Source: Toxorhynchites rutilus septentrionalis (Eukaryota; Arthropoda; Insecta; Diptera; Culicidae). From it: a stretch of 64,000 bases of DNA. Positions within the stretch are counted from its first letter, which is position 1; every line of letters begins with the position of its first letter. The DNA is taken from positions 91,834,564 to 91,898,563 of the forward strand of contig NC_073746.1 of assembly GCF_029784135.1 (NCBI RefSeq), read 5' to 3'. The translations under genes and the position numbers were made by a program. Below the pieces are notes generated by a model. It saw only the letters and a program-made list of their open reading frames with translations, was not told the origin of the DNA and did not search any database. Below, piece after piece: positions 47,673-60,067 of the stretch.

Positions 47673-48479
47673 CATGAAAGTCGAGGGTATTTTTTGGTGT
47701 TGAGTACTTTTGTACTTGCTTGTCGTTGTGCAGACCGGAATATGTTTCCCTAGAACGTACTTTTAAACTGAGAAGCCTAGGAAAATTGTCATTTCAGATA
47801 CTAGAGGTGAACGAACTTTCACGGCTCGAGAACGACGTAAACATGAGATGTTTAACAGAACACAGATTCCAGAGGGAAATGTATAATACAATGATCGTTT
47901 GACAATTCCGTTCACATATTTTGGCATCATATTAAACGTAAAAGGACGATCATCAAATTTATATGTAACGAACAACATAATCTATTACAAAAAATTAGAT
48001 GCAATCTAAAATAATATTCGAAGTGGTAAACAAGTGGATTGCATAATATGATAAGCTTCTAAACAACGATTTTTAATGAAAAATAACTCATTTTTAACAA
48101 AAATGGCAACCATTTTAGTAATTTTTCGAATTTTCAAAAACCCCGCATGTAATGCTTTAGGTATTGTCCTGAAGTTTCAAAATATTCATTGGAATTCGTT
48201 CTGCAACACCCCGTTGCTTCAGAACCGATACCATCAGGAAGGTACCAATTTTCAGACAGCATCTACGGATCCGACTGTCAACAGCGGAATAATCATCATT
48301 CGTGTACTCAAAAAATGAAAAATACATCTTCAAATACACCTTAAACCATAACCAACATACTCGGAAACTTCACTCTATTCCTAACATCCGAAAAAAATCA
48401 CTAAAATTTATTATTTTTCGACCTTCTAGATAGGGGTCCACCCTTAACGGTATTTAGAAATTGTAATGCACAGCACATA

Positions 48480-48640
48480 GAAAAATAGCAGAGAGTTTCT
48501 AATTCGATTGGTATGCAAATGATTACAATTCGTTCGTAGCGCAAATAGTTACTAACATTAACTTTATTTCATAAAAACGTGGTCTGTTTTCAGATTTGGC
48601 ACTCCTCTTGAAAGACGTAGTCCTAAGTCAACAAGGATGA
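48480..48640 (+). repeat. Palindrome-family 3' end fragment E8
   Basis: CTTTATTTCATAAAAACGTG GTCTGTTTTCAGATTTGGCA and GACGTAGTCCTAAGTC (48614-48629, one mismatch in the palindrome) match the 3' end of E2. Confidence 0.6.
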
Positions 48641-51009
48641 GTGCCGCTGGTATAGACAATAATGGCCAATATATCGTTCAAGAAATTAACGAAAACCCGC
48701 GGATACTTTTTGAATAACCCAATGTAACCCAAAGTCACATCCAATGACGGTACGAACAGCCCAGTAGACTTGATTTACGCGAATCGATCTTTCTCGGCAC
48801 GAAGGGTGTGGTGTGCCCTTCTTTGCCTTCGCTTGAAAAAAGAAAGGTTGTCGTTGCTGCAGCGGATCACCACTGAGCGTGAATATTCTTACCAATCACT
48901 GATCGAAGCGGTGTGCATGATCCGCGATGCACCAGGACCAAGAGCAGAACGCCCCTCCTTCCCCACCCTAGCTGCATTTATGGGTGTCGCACAAAGAGTA
49001 CAACAGTACAGCGCGGAGACGATCACAGGTGGAGTGGAAATTGATTGTATGTTCGGTACCTGGAATTGCCTTCATCGGGTCGCGCACACTCTGTGGAACG
49101 AGGGAAAAAATATCTCATTTGATCTAGATTTTGACAATATTGTGGCGACTGGGAGATGTTTTCTGAATTTATTCCTCCGGAGGGCTGCACCCGAGCGGGG
49201 CCAAAGTCATGCGAGGCTGAGGCGAATTTCAAATTTTTGCATCACTTTTTCCCTCCAGATTCTCCCGAAGTGATCGAAGGCACAAAGGGACCAGGCCAAG
49301 GTTCCATCTTATTATCATCATCGATACGTGCACTTTGAGCGTTTTGTTTGTTAGGGTCTGTTTTGCAATCGAGGCGCGTCGAAGAGGGAGTTGAAGTATT
49401 GTGCATTATTCGTATCATGGGGACCCCGTTGGAGTGCATTTTCAGCGTACAATCAAACATAAACGCGCGAGCGATTGTCGCATGGTGAGAGTGCATGGGG
49501 CGGCCCAACAACAATATGGGCATCATGGGCTAGCGGATTCCCTTTTTCGGACATGATACCGTATCGCATTTTTTTCGTACACTTCTTGCCTGCGCTCGAA
49601 GCCTTTTCATCTTGCGTGAGATAGGGGAGCACAGCTTGTCGTGAACTTGGGGAATAGGGGAAATTTGGGGCCCTGCTGGGGCTGTACTGATGATTTCAAA
49701 AAGCTCCTGCATTGTTCAGAGTTTGAGGTTTCGAATTATATTCATATGAGACGCTTAGTGTTACTAAGTGTTACTAGTGTGTTAGTGTACACGATTTGCC
49801 GCAAAATTATACAAAAGTTTATTTTAAATATTTTTGAACATTTTGGATATTTAATTATAAATAGCTCCATAAATATTGGAGCGTAACGAGGAACGTTCAA
49901 ATTCACCTTTCTTTCCGTATTTTAAACCTCCTTCCCACCTAATTGAATCCCCATCTCTCCTACGCTGCTCGGCGGAACGGATTTTCTGCCAGGGAGAAAT
50001 TCACCGCTCGCGTCGTGAAGCGCTCCGCGATTAGTTCGCGATTGGCGCGCGGAATTGAATTTATGTTGAGATTATTTCCCTCAACGCCTTTCCGCGTCGC
50101 ATCCTCGTCGTCGTTATGTCGGAAGGCTTACGAGGCCCGGCACTAGTCCTGGTAGCCGCTGTTTTAGGCCGGTAAGCCTGCGGACAGCCGGTAGTGTGTG
50201 AGATGGAAAATTAAAAACAATAAAAAGTAGTTTGATACCGGTGGAATTCAGCATTAATTTAATTTAATTATTCTCCCTACCCTGGTTTCTTAGGATTTGG
50301 ATGGACAAGCGAACGCATAACGAATCGCCGCCCGATTCGATGCCGTGTGGTGTTCCTCCAAACGAGAGAACGCCGAGCGGAATGTCCAAACGATAAATTA
50401 TCTGTATTTTTGCAAGAAACGCGTCCAGATACAGGAGGAAATATTCTGCCCCGTTCCACTATCACGGGTTCACAGGGAGGCAGAAAAAAAAACGGTGGTC
50501 GATCGTTATGTTGGCACTCTGGCGTGATTGTCCTTTTATAGGACACACGCTGGAATTGTAAAAACGTAACTCTGGACGCGCATATTCAATCGACTATTGA
50601 ATGGTAATTTTCCTGGTACAGCTTGCCAATTACAAGAGCATTGCACGCGCGGACACGTGGACAGCTGACACCACCGACGGGACCATAGGTCGAGCTGTCG
50701 TTTCCCGGACTAAGTATCGCTCGCCATCTCTCGTCGCTGTTCAGGTGTTGCTAATATAATGAATTAATCTCAATTATTACGCTTGATGAAGGATGCTTTG
50801 ATGGGGGGAGAAAGCCCATTCCATCGTTCAGGTAAGCGCGGAAGATTTCCGTGTATATCTCAATGTGCCCAGTAGGCCAAATTATAATCATCATTCAATT
50901 AACGCCAACGCGAGTGTTCCGGAAAAAACTGACACCGTATCGATGTGGTTTCAGTGGGTATGCGAGCCCGTTCGTGGAAAGTACTAATTAGCGCCCCTCC
51001 ACAACTTAC
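48641..51009. other. Intron DNA without recognised elements, 2.4 kb
   Basis: The stretch next to the upstream exon is less AT-rich than the rest of the intron and free of recognised repeats. The frame at 48770-49273 (+) has no motif. Overlapping short frames at 50277-50546 also look non-coding. Probably original intron sequence. Confidence 0.4.
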
Positions 51010-51216
51010 CTACGCAGCTGAGTGATTGTCTTTCCCCTGTAGTCACATCCATCTTCGGTGCAGACGAAATTGCGCTCCTCCGAGTGGCGGCTGTGCAGAT
51101 GAGCTCGCACCTCGGCAGCACTTCGGCCGATGTAGAAGCAGTCCTCGTGTTGACAGGAAAACTCCTTGATCGATTTACGCTCCAGATGGACTTTCGCGTG
51201 CTGAGCGAGGATTTTG
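51010..51216 (-). CDS. C2H2 zinc-finger protein, upstream internal exon
   Basis: This 207-bp exon lies between acceptor TTCCAG (51217-51222) and donor GTAAGT, entering and leaving in phase 2. It encodes 68 complete codons: HAKVH near the start ends an earlier finger; CQHEDC...RAHLHSRH is a full finger (C-x4-C-x12-H-x4-H); CTEDGC begins a third whose histidines are in the exon at 26.8 kb. So at least six finger units exist in the known part of the protein. The exon that should precede it was not found up to the window end, so the gene continues beyond or its 5' exons are too short to see. Confidence 0.9.
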
Positions 51217-51640
51217 CTGGAACGATGGGAAAGTAGTAATGCGGGGGAGATTAAATACGAATCGGAAGCGAATTTTTAAGAGAGATTTTTATTTGCGACA
51301 TTAACTCCACCCCTGTACAGTAAGTACGCTATCGCTAGCGTATACATATTGCATGTCCTCTAAAGGAAATATTCATACCACTCAAGAATGCCGTTAGATG
51401 TTGTTGAAAGCGGTAACGGTTTGCTGAGGAGCGTTGAACGACAATGAAGTGTCCTTTTCAAGGCAGGCAAAAAAGGAGTTTGGAGTAGAGTTTTCTTCAG
51501 GGCTAGACTGTCCATGTTTGTATAGGAGGCGTAAACGACAAAATGAACAAAATCGACTTTTTCGTCGTTTTGCATTCTACGCAATGTAATACGTTTGCTC
51601 AACATGCAAACAAACATTTTTTGTTCAAAAACATTTGAGC
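51217..51640. other. No supported feature
   Basis: The right part (51590-51660) carries the dispersed repeat also found inverted at 26118-26190. Confidence 0.35.
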
Positions 51641-52225
51641 AATTTTGAAAAAAACGTTTCTCAACGAACTGTCTCTTGAAATAACCAATATAGCGCTTTA
51701 TTTTTAAGTTGTCTTAGGGTCACCATGAAAAAAAACATTTTTATATTCTAACTTTTTTTTACTTTTAAAGCTTACTAATACAAACGTTTTGCGATGCAGT
51801 ACATGTCAATATCTCAACTTCACTCAAAGTTGTTGATATTTCTTCCCAAAAAATACGCTCTCTGCAATTGCTTGTCCTTCTTTCAGGAGCAAACATAAAC
51901 AAAGTTTAGTGGCGACATTTGAAAAAACATAGTTCACTCTACATGATGTGTGATTTATAAAACTATGTTATTTTTCGTGTTTGAGTAAATAAAATTTAAA
52001 TCATGAGATTTTGGATAAAACACCATCAATAACTTTGAGTAGGATTAAGATATTAACAAGTTCTGCATCGCAAAATGTTGGTCCTGTTAAGCTCTAAAAG
52101 TCGTATGAAGACAATTTTGATGTAGAATTTGAAATATAAAAGTTAGAGCAAAAAAACCCACTTTTTCATGGTAACCATAATGCAACTTAGGAAAAAAGCG
52201 CTAAATCGATTATATTAAAAGATAA
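51640..52225. repeat. Foldback repeat 1
   Basis: The left arm (TAGCGCTTTATTTTTAAGTT, TTAGGGTCACCATGAAAAAA, CTAACTTTT) is mirrored by the right arm (AAAAGTTAGAGCAAAAAAAC, TTTTTCATGGTAACCATAAT, AACTTAGGAAAAAAGCGCTA). Internal tracts about GCGATGCAG and AAGTTCTGCATCGC are also paired. No coding potential. Confidence 0.7.
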
Positions 52226-52324
52226 CAAAAAGCTTTGTTCTACAAAGTTATTTAAAATAATTTGGGCTACAACATTACACAACATTACAACGAAGACAGT
52301 TTTTGTCTAAAGAATAAATATCTG

Positions 52325-52895
52325 CCACAAAATTGTTTTTTAACTAAATTGCATTAGGGTAACCATGAACAAAACGGTTTTTTTACTCTAACTTTTATAT
52401 TCAAAATTCTACATCAAAATTGTCTTCGTACGACTTTTAGAGCTTATCAATACCAATATTTTGCGATGCAGAATTTGTCAATATCTTAATCCTGCTCAAA
52501 GTTGTTGATGTGGTTTCACCCAAAAACTCATGATTTCAATTTCAATTTACTCAAATATAGAAAATTACATAGTTTTGAAAATCACATATTATATAGAGTG
52601 AAATCTGTTCTTTCAAATTCCGTCAACAAACATGTTTTATGTTTGCCCCAGAAAGAATGACAAACAAATGAAGAGAGCGTGTTTTTTGGGAAAAATATTA
52701 ATAACTTTGAGTGAAGTTGAGATATTGACAAGTTCTGCATTGAAAAATGTTTGTATTAGTAAGCTCTAAAAGTCTTTGGAAGACAGTTTGCATGTAGAAT
52801 TTGAAATATAAAAGTTAGAGCAAAAAAACAGTTTTTTTTCATGGTGACCCTAACGTAACTTAGAAAAAATGCGCTATATCAGTTATTTCGAGAGA
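52325..52895. repeat. Foldback repeat 2
   Basis: A second copy of the same foldback unit: TTGCATTAGGGTAACCATGA and ACTCTAACTTTTATATTCAA on the left, TATAAAAGTTAGAGCAAAAA and TTTTCATGGTGACCCTAACG on the right. Flanks also match copy 1 (TTCTACAAAGTTATTT with TTCTACAAATATGTTT). Confidence 0.7.
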
Positions 52896-52899
52896 TCGA

Positions 52900-53860
52900 G
52901 AAAACTTTATTCTACAAATATGTTTCAAATAATTGGAGCTACAATATTGTTGAACTATGTTTATCTCTATCTATAAAGATAAGAAAGTTGTATTTTTTAT
53001 TTCATCGACAATTTTGGTCACCCTATTTTTGACAACATAAAAACAAGCGCTCTATCATATGTAACAACTTTGTCTAAGGCAGTTTTTGTCTAGAGAATAA
53101 CTGTCGAGCTCTAAATGCTAATTTCCACTCAAATGCATCTCAATCTCATCTTAAATGCGACTCCACCATCTTCATGCAATTGATCGTGATATCGGTATAT
53201 CATGTTGCTAAAATTACCAACATTGCAGATTGCTTTTACAAATTCAATTAATTAAAAAAAAACACGAACCTGCTGTTCTTATCATATCCCAAAGTATTCA
53301 GGAAAAAAAGTACTATAATAGACTCGCAAAAATCCAGAGCACCTTTTCCAGACATTTCACTAACTTTCTTCCAAACCTTTTTGATTTTATCCGATAACAA
53401 CTGAAACTACCGACGGAGACGTTTTGTCTATTATCGGAAATGTAAATACTAACGCCACAGACAGAGCAACTTGGTGATTACGTCTAGCTATGTGAACAAA
53501 TGTTCATTGAAACGATTAATTGTCCGCATAAATAGACGCAAGCGTTTTACAAATGGAAAAATATGTTTTAATCCGCAAAATCGCATAGGCCCTCTTTTTA
53601 CCGATAATATCCTTCAACTGGACAGATCATTTCATCGGAAATTTGCATGGTTATGCTTGTAGGCCAAAAAAACAACAAAAATGCGTTTTCCCAACACTAA
53701 TGGTGTTTTCGATTACGTCTCCTATGCAATCATGGGCAGAATAGATATCACATTAATTGGCATTCACAACAGTTTCTAAGACTGCAAACTCACGTTGAGA
53801 ACTCTACGTGGTCACGAGATAGGATCGTAATATTCCTGAAATTTCCGAAATTGATTGTAA
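52900..53860. other. No supported gene, 1 kb
   Basis: The first 200 bp still resemble the foldback family flank (TTTTTGTCTAGAGAATAA against TTTTTGTCTAAAGAATAA). Beyond that nothing was recognised. Confidence 0.35.
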
Positions 53861-53869
53861 ATACCGCAC

Positions 53870-54310
53870 TCAAACGTTACAGGTGGAACATAAGACCAGA
53901 ATCTACGAGCAATGGTGATTCGAGCAGTCCACAACAATCCTGGGCTCTCTTTGTGGGATTTAGCGAAAACAGTATAGTTCGGCGAATTCGTATGCGGTCT
54001 TACGGTCGTCTCATGTCAGCGAACACCCCAACAGGACGCTGAAACAAAACCTGGTTGTTGAAACCTGTGCAAGTACGAGGAAGTGTTGACTAAGTGCAAA
54101 GGGAGCATTTCGATGGACGGAGAAACATACCTTAAAAATGAATTTCGGACAAATAGCAGGTAACAAATTTTACCTTGCCAAGCGTAAAGAGGGTGTTGCG
54201 GGTAGGTGCAAATTTGTTTACAGAAAAATTGGATTGAGACCATCACGAATTCTGCATGGATTTTTTCACTGTTGTTCGAGCATTTTCAAACAGTTTCTAT
54301 GCTTAGTCAA
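53870..54310 (+). pseudogene. Tc1/mariner-superfamily transposase relic
   Basis: Pieces in shifting frames recall the N-terminal half of an IS630-Tc1-mariner transposase: a helix-turn-helix-like FVGFSENSIVRRIRMRSYGR then LMSANT, and the block around the first catalytic aspartate, MDGETYLKNEF, followed in another frame by FGQIAGNKFYLAKRKEGV. Stops and frameshifts are frequent. The remaining catalytic residues were not found. Confidence 0.45.
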
Positions 54311-57113
54311 AGAAAATCCGTTTTTGATGGCCTGCGTTGCTCTTTCAAGCTCCTCCTTCTTCCAACGTTGTCTGCCCATCCTCTTTTTGTAATTCAGCGG
54401 CATCTGGAATCAATTAGACCAAAGAAAAACCTCAAATCTTTAGGACCAATTCACCCCACAAAAACGTGTCCATGTCACTCCACACAACATGCAAAAATTA
54501 AAATGCAATTAATTTCATCTATTGTTATCAAACTTACAGTTTCGCTGTATCAAATTGTTCCTCTTCTGTAGGCGAATAGAACTTTACTGCCCAATACACG
54601 AAAAGTTTGTTTGATCAGCGGGAAAAACCTTAAAACCACGATCGGAAAATTCACATCTTTCGACAACCAAAGTGCTTGCTGTGTTCATGCTACCATTTCC
54701 TTCCACCTGTCGAATTTTACCAATGTTTTTTTACGTTAGTTACACACGGTTCATTAATGAAAGAAGATGACATTATAAAAAATCCAAGTTGAGCCGTACT
54801 TTTCGATATAAAGGGGTGGACCAAATCACCCCGTATGTCCAACTCACCCCGTGTTACCCTACTGTGCAATGATGAATGGTATCGCACGGAAAAGTCGAAA
54901 ATTCATCCGAACAGCTAACGAACAATTTTCATGGTTTATCCCTCAGAGTTCATCAAAAACCTACAAAATGAGGAAATGGAATTTCCATTTTTGTACGTTA
55001 TTTCTATGCCGAGAAATGTCTACTTTATGCAACCGAATTCTGCCTGAAACAGGCTTTAATTTATGGTTCTAATAACTTCAGTTACTCTTTACACTTGGCA
55101 CCTGAGCAACAGTATTTTTTCTCAGAAAAATATTTTATGCCTGATCTGAGAGGTAAACTAACATAAACCCAAAATAAACATCGTTGAAGAAAATGCGGGT
55201 CAATTTCTTGATATTCTGCAGTTGCGATTACAGTCTCCAAAAGTGACCGAATAGAAACTTTCCACACCAGCCAGCGGTCAAACGACTACGCGTACGTTTG
55301 CCAAACCAGCGCTAGGAAAAATTCATCTTTAAATCCGCCATGTTGTTAGCGAACACATCCTTTCCGGCGAATGAGGCCGGCCGCTAACACCCAGCCACCC
55401 AGAGCGCTCCACTGAGCCGACATCTCGTGCAGGGAGAAAAGATTAAAATTATTTTCCCATCTCACTAATAATAGGTTCCCGGACCAGCGAAGGAGCCATT
55501 GCGCTAAACAGGTCCGACGAGCGTTTTCAAAACGAGAACTTTTGTCTGTGCATTGTCCTGCGAGCGGCCTGAAGACCATACCTTTTCGGCAGACTAACGA
55601 CTCTCGATGGCGAGTGGTTCCAAGTCCAGCTGCAATACCCCATTAAGCATAAATATAAATCTAAATAGCAAATAAATTATGAAGATTTTCATTTTATTTG
55701 CTATGGAAATTGTTACTCCGAGGAGCAACTACTGCCGACAGTGGCCCTCTGCCGAAAGTGTCCCTCCGAAGGATGTGTCCTCTCAGACTCCTGGTTCGAC
55801 CCCGGCAGATGTATTATTTTCGATGCGGGTGGTGCGGGATGTTCTGGTGTTTGTTCGTAAAATATCGAGGTAACAGGCGGAGTTGTGGTAACTCTTCCGG
55901 TGGTATCAAACCTCAGTATAATGGCGGCAGGGCCTCCCGAAAGCAGGATAAATGTGAACCGTGTCTCGAGGAATAAACAGCACATCGCCAGAAAAAGGCA
56001 GCTGCAAAAAAACGGTACATTTTGCGAGGGTTTTTAAATTCTTTTATATATAATTACATTTGGTAGCAATAAACAAGTTGTAGGCATTCAGTTTGAGGCC
56101 AGGACTTTCCGTTTCCTCTTCATCTATGCGGAAAATAAAACGCGTTACACATCCATGCAGAGAAGGAGACTGTTGGTATATTTTTCTTTTACTGGTGGTT
56201 GTTGTTGTTGTTGTTCGAAAACCATCTCACATGTGCGCTTGATCCTGGTCGATCCTTGGGTGCGCTTTTAATGGCAAACGAGGCACTTTGTTTCACCGGT
56301 TTTTTCCTTCTTTTGTACCGAGATTCGAGAGTCGAATATTTGCAATTGCATTGGGGCGACGGATATGGTTTAGTCCATTTTCGGTCGTTTATTACGGCGG
56401 CGGCGCCATCTATCTATATGGCCTTCTCCAAAGGAAAAGAGACCAAAATGTTGCTTCAGTTGGTACGAATATTTTTTTTCAACTGTATCACCAGTTTACG
56501 AAGCAACGACCAAGAATTCTAATAGATTAAAAGCCAATGGACAGCGCGGAGAGTGCGGGCATTTTCATTCCCGTGTGTGTGGCTATGTGCGGCAATAAGG
56601 ATTCACTAGCTGAAAATTTCACCGTCCAAATGGCGAGAGAAAACATCGGTTTTTTAGCCTTCTTTTGCGCTTTTCATCGCCCATTCATCTTCGCGCCAAG
56701 CAGAGATGCGGCGAAGGAAAACCTGCAGCAGCTCCTCGGATCGGATTCCCCGAGTGTAAATTTTGTTCAAAAACTGTTCGGATATCTTCCTTTGAAAATA
56801 TATTTCAGATGCATTTTATTCGCCGTCGAATAAAATAAGGCAAACAAATAAAAACTGTAAAAATTGTTCAGCTCCAGGGAAAAGCAATGGTATAATGTTT
56901 ATTGTTTTTCAAAACAAATTCAAATAAAAACGGTTGAGTGTACTATAATGAAACGGTGTATGAAATGATGAAAAAGAAAACCCGTAAAACTGCAAATTAT
57001 TTTTTCGGTTTCTGATTACAACCGTTACTGTACCAATAACTAACTATTTTGGAACTGGATTCAAGAGAATATTTAAGCATTTTTATAAAAAAAATATCTT
57101 AATCAACAACGAT
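54311..57113. other. No supported gene, 2.8 kb
   Basis: CACCCC-type tracts at 54453 (left) and 54790-54850 (GGTGGACCAAATCACCCCGT, CTCACCCCGTGTTACCCTA) face each other and may be ends of a small element. Frames at 55346-55579, 55713-55985 and 56199-56522 lack motifs. The 55.3-56.8 kb part is less AT-rich and may be single-copy. Confidence 0.3.
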
Positions 57114-57379
57114 TACACCCAGGTTTTTTTTACGCGTTTTTTTTACGAGGTTTTTTTACGCGGATTTTCGAATTAACGCGGTTTTTTTTTCGCGGATTTT
57201 CCAATTCATGCGTTTTTTTTACGCGGATTTTCCAATTAACGCGGTCACTGCGTAAAAAAAACTGAGCAATATCAAATCTGTACCTCATGCTTCCTGAGAC
57301 CATATGACGAAACTTAGTGCTATTGGCGGATATTAGTGCCGCACCTATGTGCCAGGTTCGATGCATCTGTAGCGAACAC

Positions 57380-57740
57380 AGATTCAATTTGCCCGCGTTG
57401 TTCACCACCGCCTATGCCAGTTTCGATGAGAACGACCACGTCAAGTCGGAGGACAGATTTTGCAACGCAAATGCCTGACAGAACAGAAAGAATTAGACCA
57501 GAAGCAGTTAGAGTTGGAACAGAGGCAATTAGCGCTGCAGAGAAAGCATTTCCAGGAGAAATACAAGCTGGGTCGCTAGCTGATGAATCTGCAAGTGCAA
57601 GAAGAGGTATCTCGAGATAGCATAAAGCTTGTGCAAGAATGGATTGATGAGCACACCACTGCGAAGCAGAAATCCTCCGTACGACCTTCGTGTGCAACGA
57701 AGTTTCATCCAACCCCACATAACGGCTGGGGGAAGAAAGA
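57380..57740 (+). pseudogene. Possible retroelement gag fragment inside Tigger
   Basis: The plus strand reads LQRKCLTEQKELDQKQLELE then QRQLALQRKHFQEKYKLGR, a stop, and LMNLQVQEEVSRDSIKLVQE then WIDEH. The long charged coiled coil followed by a short SR-type region resembles the gag N-terminus of BEL/Pao retrotransposons of mosquitoes. Only this piece is present, with no protease or RT. It may equally be an unrelated coiled-coil host fragment. Confidence 0.3.
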
Positions 57741-58376
57741 TTCATGTACATGTATTTAAGTCCGCTCGTCGAGAGCCACACACAATGAAATTCATGCATA
57801 GCATCAATCCCATTTAGGAATGAAATAAGCGCGTGGGACGTGGGACCTCCGAGGAACTAAAAACAACCGAACCCGAAATAACTTTACACACACGAGCCAC
57901 ACACGAACCACATAGAGCAAAAAAGGATGAAAAAAACAACAACAGCAACATCAACGCAGTCACGTCATCCTACTGCGCATCAGCCTATCGATGGGGTACC
58001 GAAGTACAGCAGCGTAACGAAGTGAAAGTGCAAGCAAATCATTGTGAAGGATATATATAGAGAACATTTAAGCCCTACAAATTATTAGTTTATTTTTAGT
58101 AAGTGTGTAGTTGACCAAAATCATTGTTGTCGGCGGGTTTTCCTCAAACTGCCCAAACACGTTGGAGGAATTTAGTGGAGATAGATGAATAGCTGTACAT
58201 GTAATTATGCAAATATGCAATATTTTACCAAATTGTAAAGTTCAAATTTCAGCTTTGCTACGAATTCATAGAATAAATTGTATTGCTATCCGGAACGGTG
58301 TGGACCTGGTTGTTTCAATAACACAAACATTTAGGTAAGTACTTGTATTCCCTCGTTTACGCATTTGCAGTCCAAA

Positions 58377-60067
58377 ATGGCTTTTTTCTTTATGCAGTCC
58401 GAAATGGCATCTCCGCAGCAAACGAACAAAAAACAGCGAAAGTCCATCACGTTGGAAACAAAACTGGACGTACTGAAATGTTTGTCAGGTGGACAATCTA
58501 TTGCCGCTGTCAGCAGAACGTTCCAGTTGAGCGAATCGACAGTACGTACTATAAAAAAAAGCGAGGAGACTATCAAGAGAGCTGTGGTGGGCAGTGCAGA
58601 TTGCACCGCCAAGCGTTCTTCGTACATTCGAGACCCAATAATGAACAAAATGGAAAAAGCGTTGCTTATATATATAGAAAACATGTCGCAGAAGCGTTGT
58701 CCCTTGGACCAAGGAACCATCATGGCTAAAGCTTTGCGGCTTTATGGGAAGTTTCAGGAAGAAGAGCCGTCGAGCTTCTCTGAAAAGAAACTGGAGTTTT
58801 CCGCTAGCAAAGGTTGGTTCTACAGTTCATTCGGAAGCACTCGATAAGGAATGTGCAGATTAAAGGCGAAAGTGCTTCAGCAGACTTGAAGGCAGACAAA
58901 TCATATCCAGCCGAGTTTAAACAGTTGATCGAAGATGGTAAGTACCACCGAGATCAGGTGTTTCATGCGGATGAGACTGGAGTGTTTTGGAAAAAAATGC
59001 CGAGTAGGACCTATGTGGCAAAGGCGGAAAAGTCGGCATATGGCATCAAGGTTGCTAAAGACCGGATTACATTGCTTTTTTGTAGCAATGCCTCAGGAGA
59101 TCGAATGCTGAAACCACTGCTTTTGCATAAATCTTTACGTCCAAGATCCATGAAGTGTTTAAACTTCAATGATCTACCAGTACATTGGATGTCGAATGCA
59201 AAAGCCTGGGTAACGCAGGAGATTTTCAGGAGATGGCTAGAAGAATGCTTTGTGCCGGAAGTCAAACCTTATCTTGCTAAAAAAGGACTGGAGTTTCGAG
59301 TGCTTCTCGTAATTGACAACGCTCCTGGGCATCTACGCGTCAAGCACCCGAATGTGCAAATTGTATTCCTTCCCCCGAATACAACATCTTTAATCCAGCC
59401 GCTCGATCAGGGCATTATCGCCACGTTCAAGAGGCATTATATTAAAACTACCTTCCGCTACATCTTGGATGAAATCGATACAGGCAATGCATCGACCATA
59501 TTAGAAGCGTGGAAGTATTTTACAATGCGTGAATGCGTAGAATCCATTGAAGTTGCAGTGAAACTGTTGAAGAGGTCAACGTTAAATGCCTGCTGGAAGC
59601 CATTGAGGCCTGACTGTGTACATTCATCGATGCCAGCAAGTAACGAAGAGGGCGAAATACTTCTTCTAGCCCATGCTGTTGGCGGTGAAGGATTCGATGA
59701 TTTTTCCACCGCAGATATTGCGGAAATGTTAAGGGAACCATTTTTCGAGGATGAAGATTTACTGGATTATGTGAATAATTCAGCAAATATTGATCATGAC
59801 GAGGAAACGGAATTCACCGAGAGCAAGATTAAGGAAGGTTTGCAACTTGGTGAAACGCTTGCTGATTTTTTTGTGACAAACGATCCTTGTATCGAGCGAG
59901 CCATCTCCTTCCGTAACGATCTAAGGCACTGTTTACTACGATACACCGAGCTGGTAAAATACGAGAAGAAAACTACCGAAAATGCACAGCTAAACGGCGA
60001 GGAACCACAACCTGTCGATAGCCCGTTGAAACGCCGACGATGTGGTGTTATCTACGATAGCGATTAA
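58377..60067 (+). pseudogene. Tigger-type transposase, one frameshift
   Basis: The first ATG is at 58377; MASPQQTNKKQRKSITLETK follows an internal Met at 58404. Domains: a psq/CENP-B-like helix-turn-helix (LDVLKCLSGGQSIAAVSRTF then QLSESTVRTIKK), a second CENP-B/Tc5-type helix-turn-helix (KALLIYIENMSQKRCPLDQG... to ASKGWF), and a DDE_1 catalytic domain with HADETGVFW, LLVIDNAPGH and PPNTTSLIQPLDQGIIATFK. The second and third aspartates (VIDNAP and PLDQG) are 29 residues apart, the DD29D spacing of the pogo/Tigger group. A basic KRRR tail may be a nuclear signal. One base is missing near 58815-58825, shifting the frame between GWF and LQFIRKHS; otherwise about 560 codons are open. It would bind and cut the element's own ends. 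Confidence 0.92.

Noticed and set aside
48770..49273. 167-codon plus-strand frame
   Set aside because: No domain, no splice context, and lies in intron DNA of a gene on the other strand; length is compatible with chance in a less AT-rich stretch.
55346..56522. Several 75-110 codon frames upstream of Tigger
   Set aside because: They overlap on both strands, lack motifs and show no start, splice or polyadenylation context.
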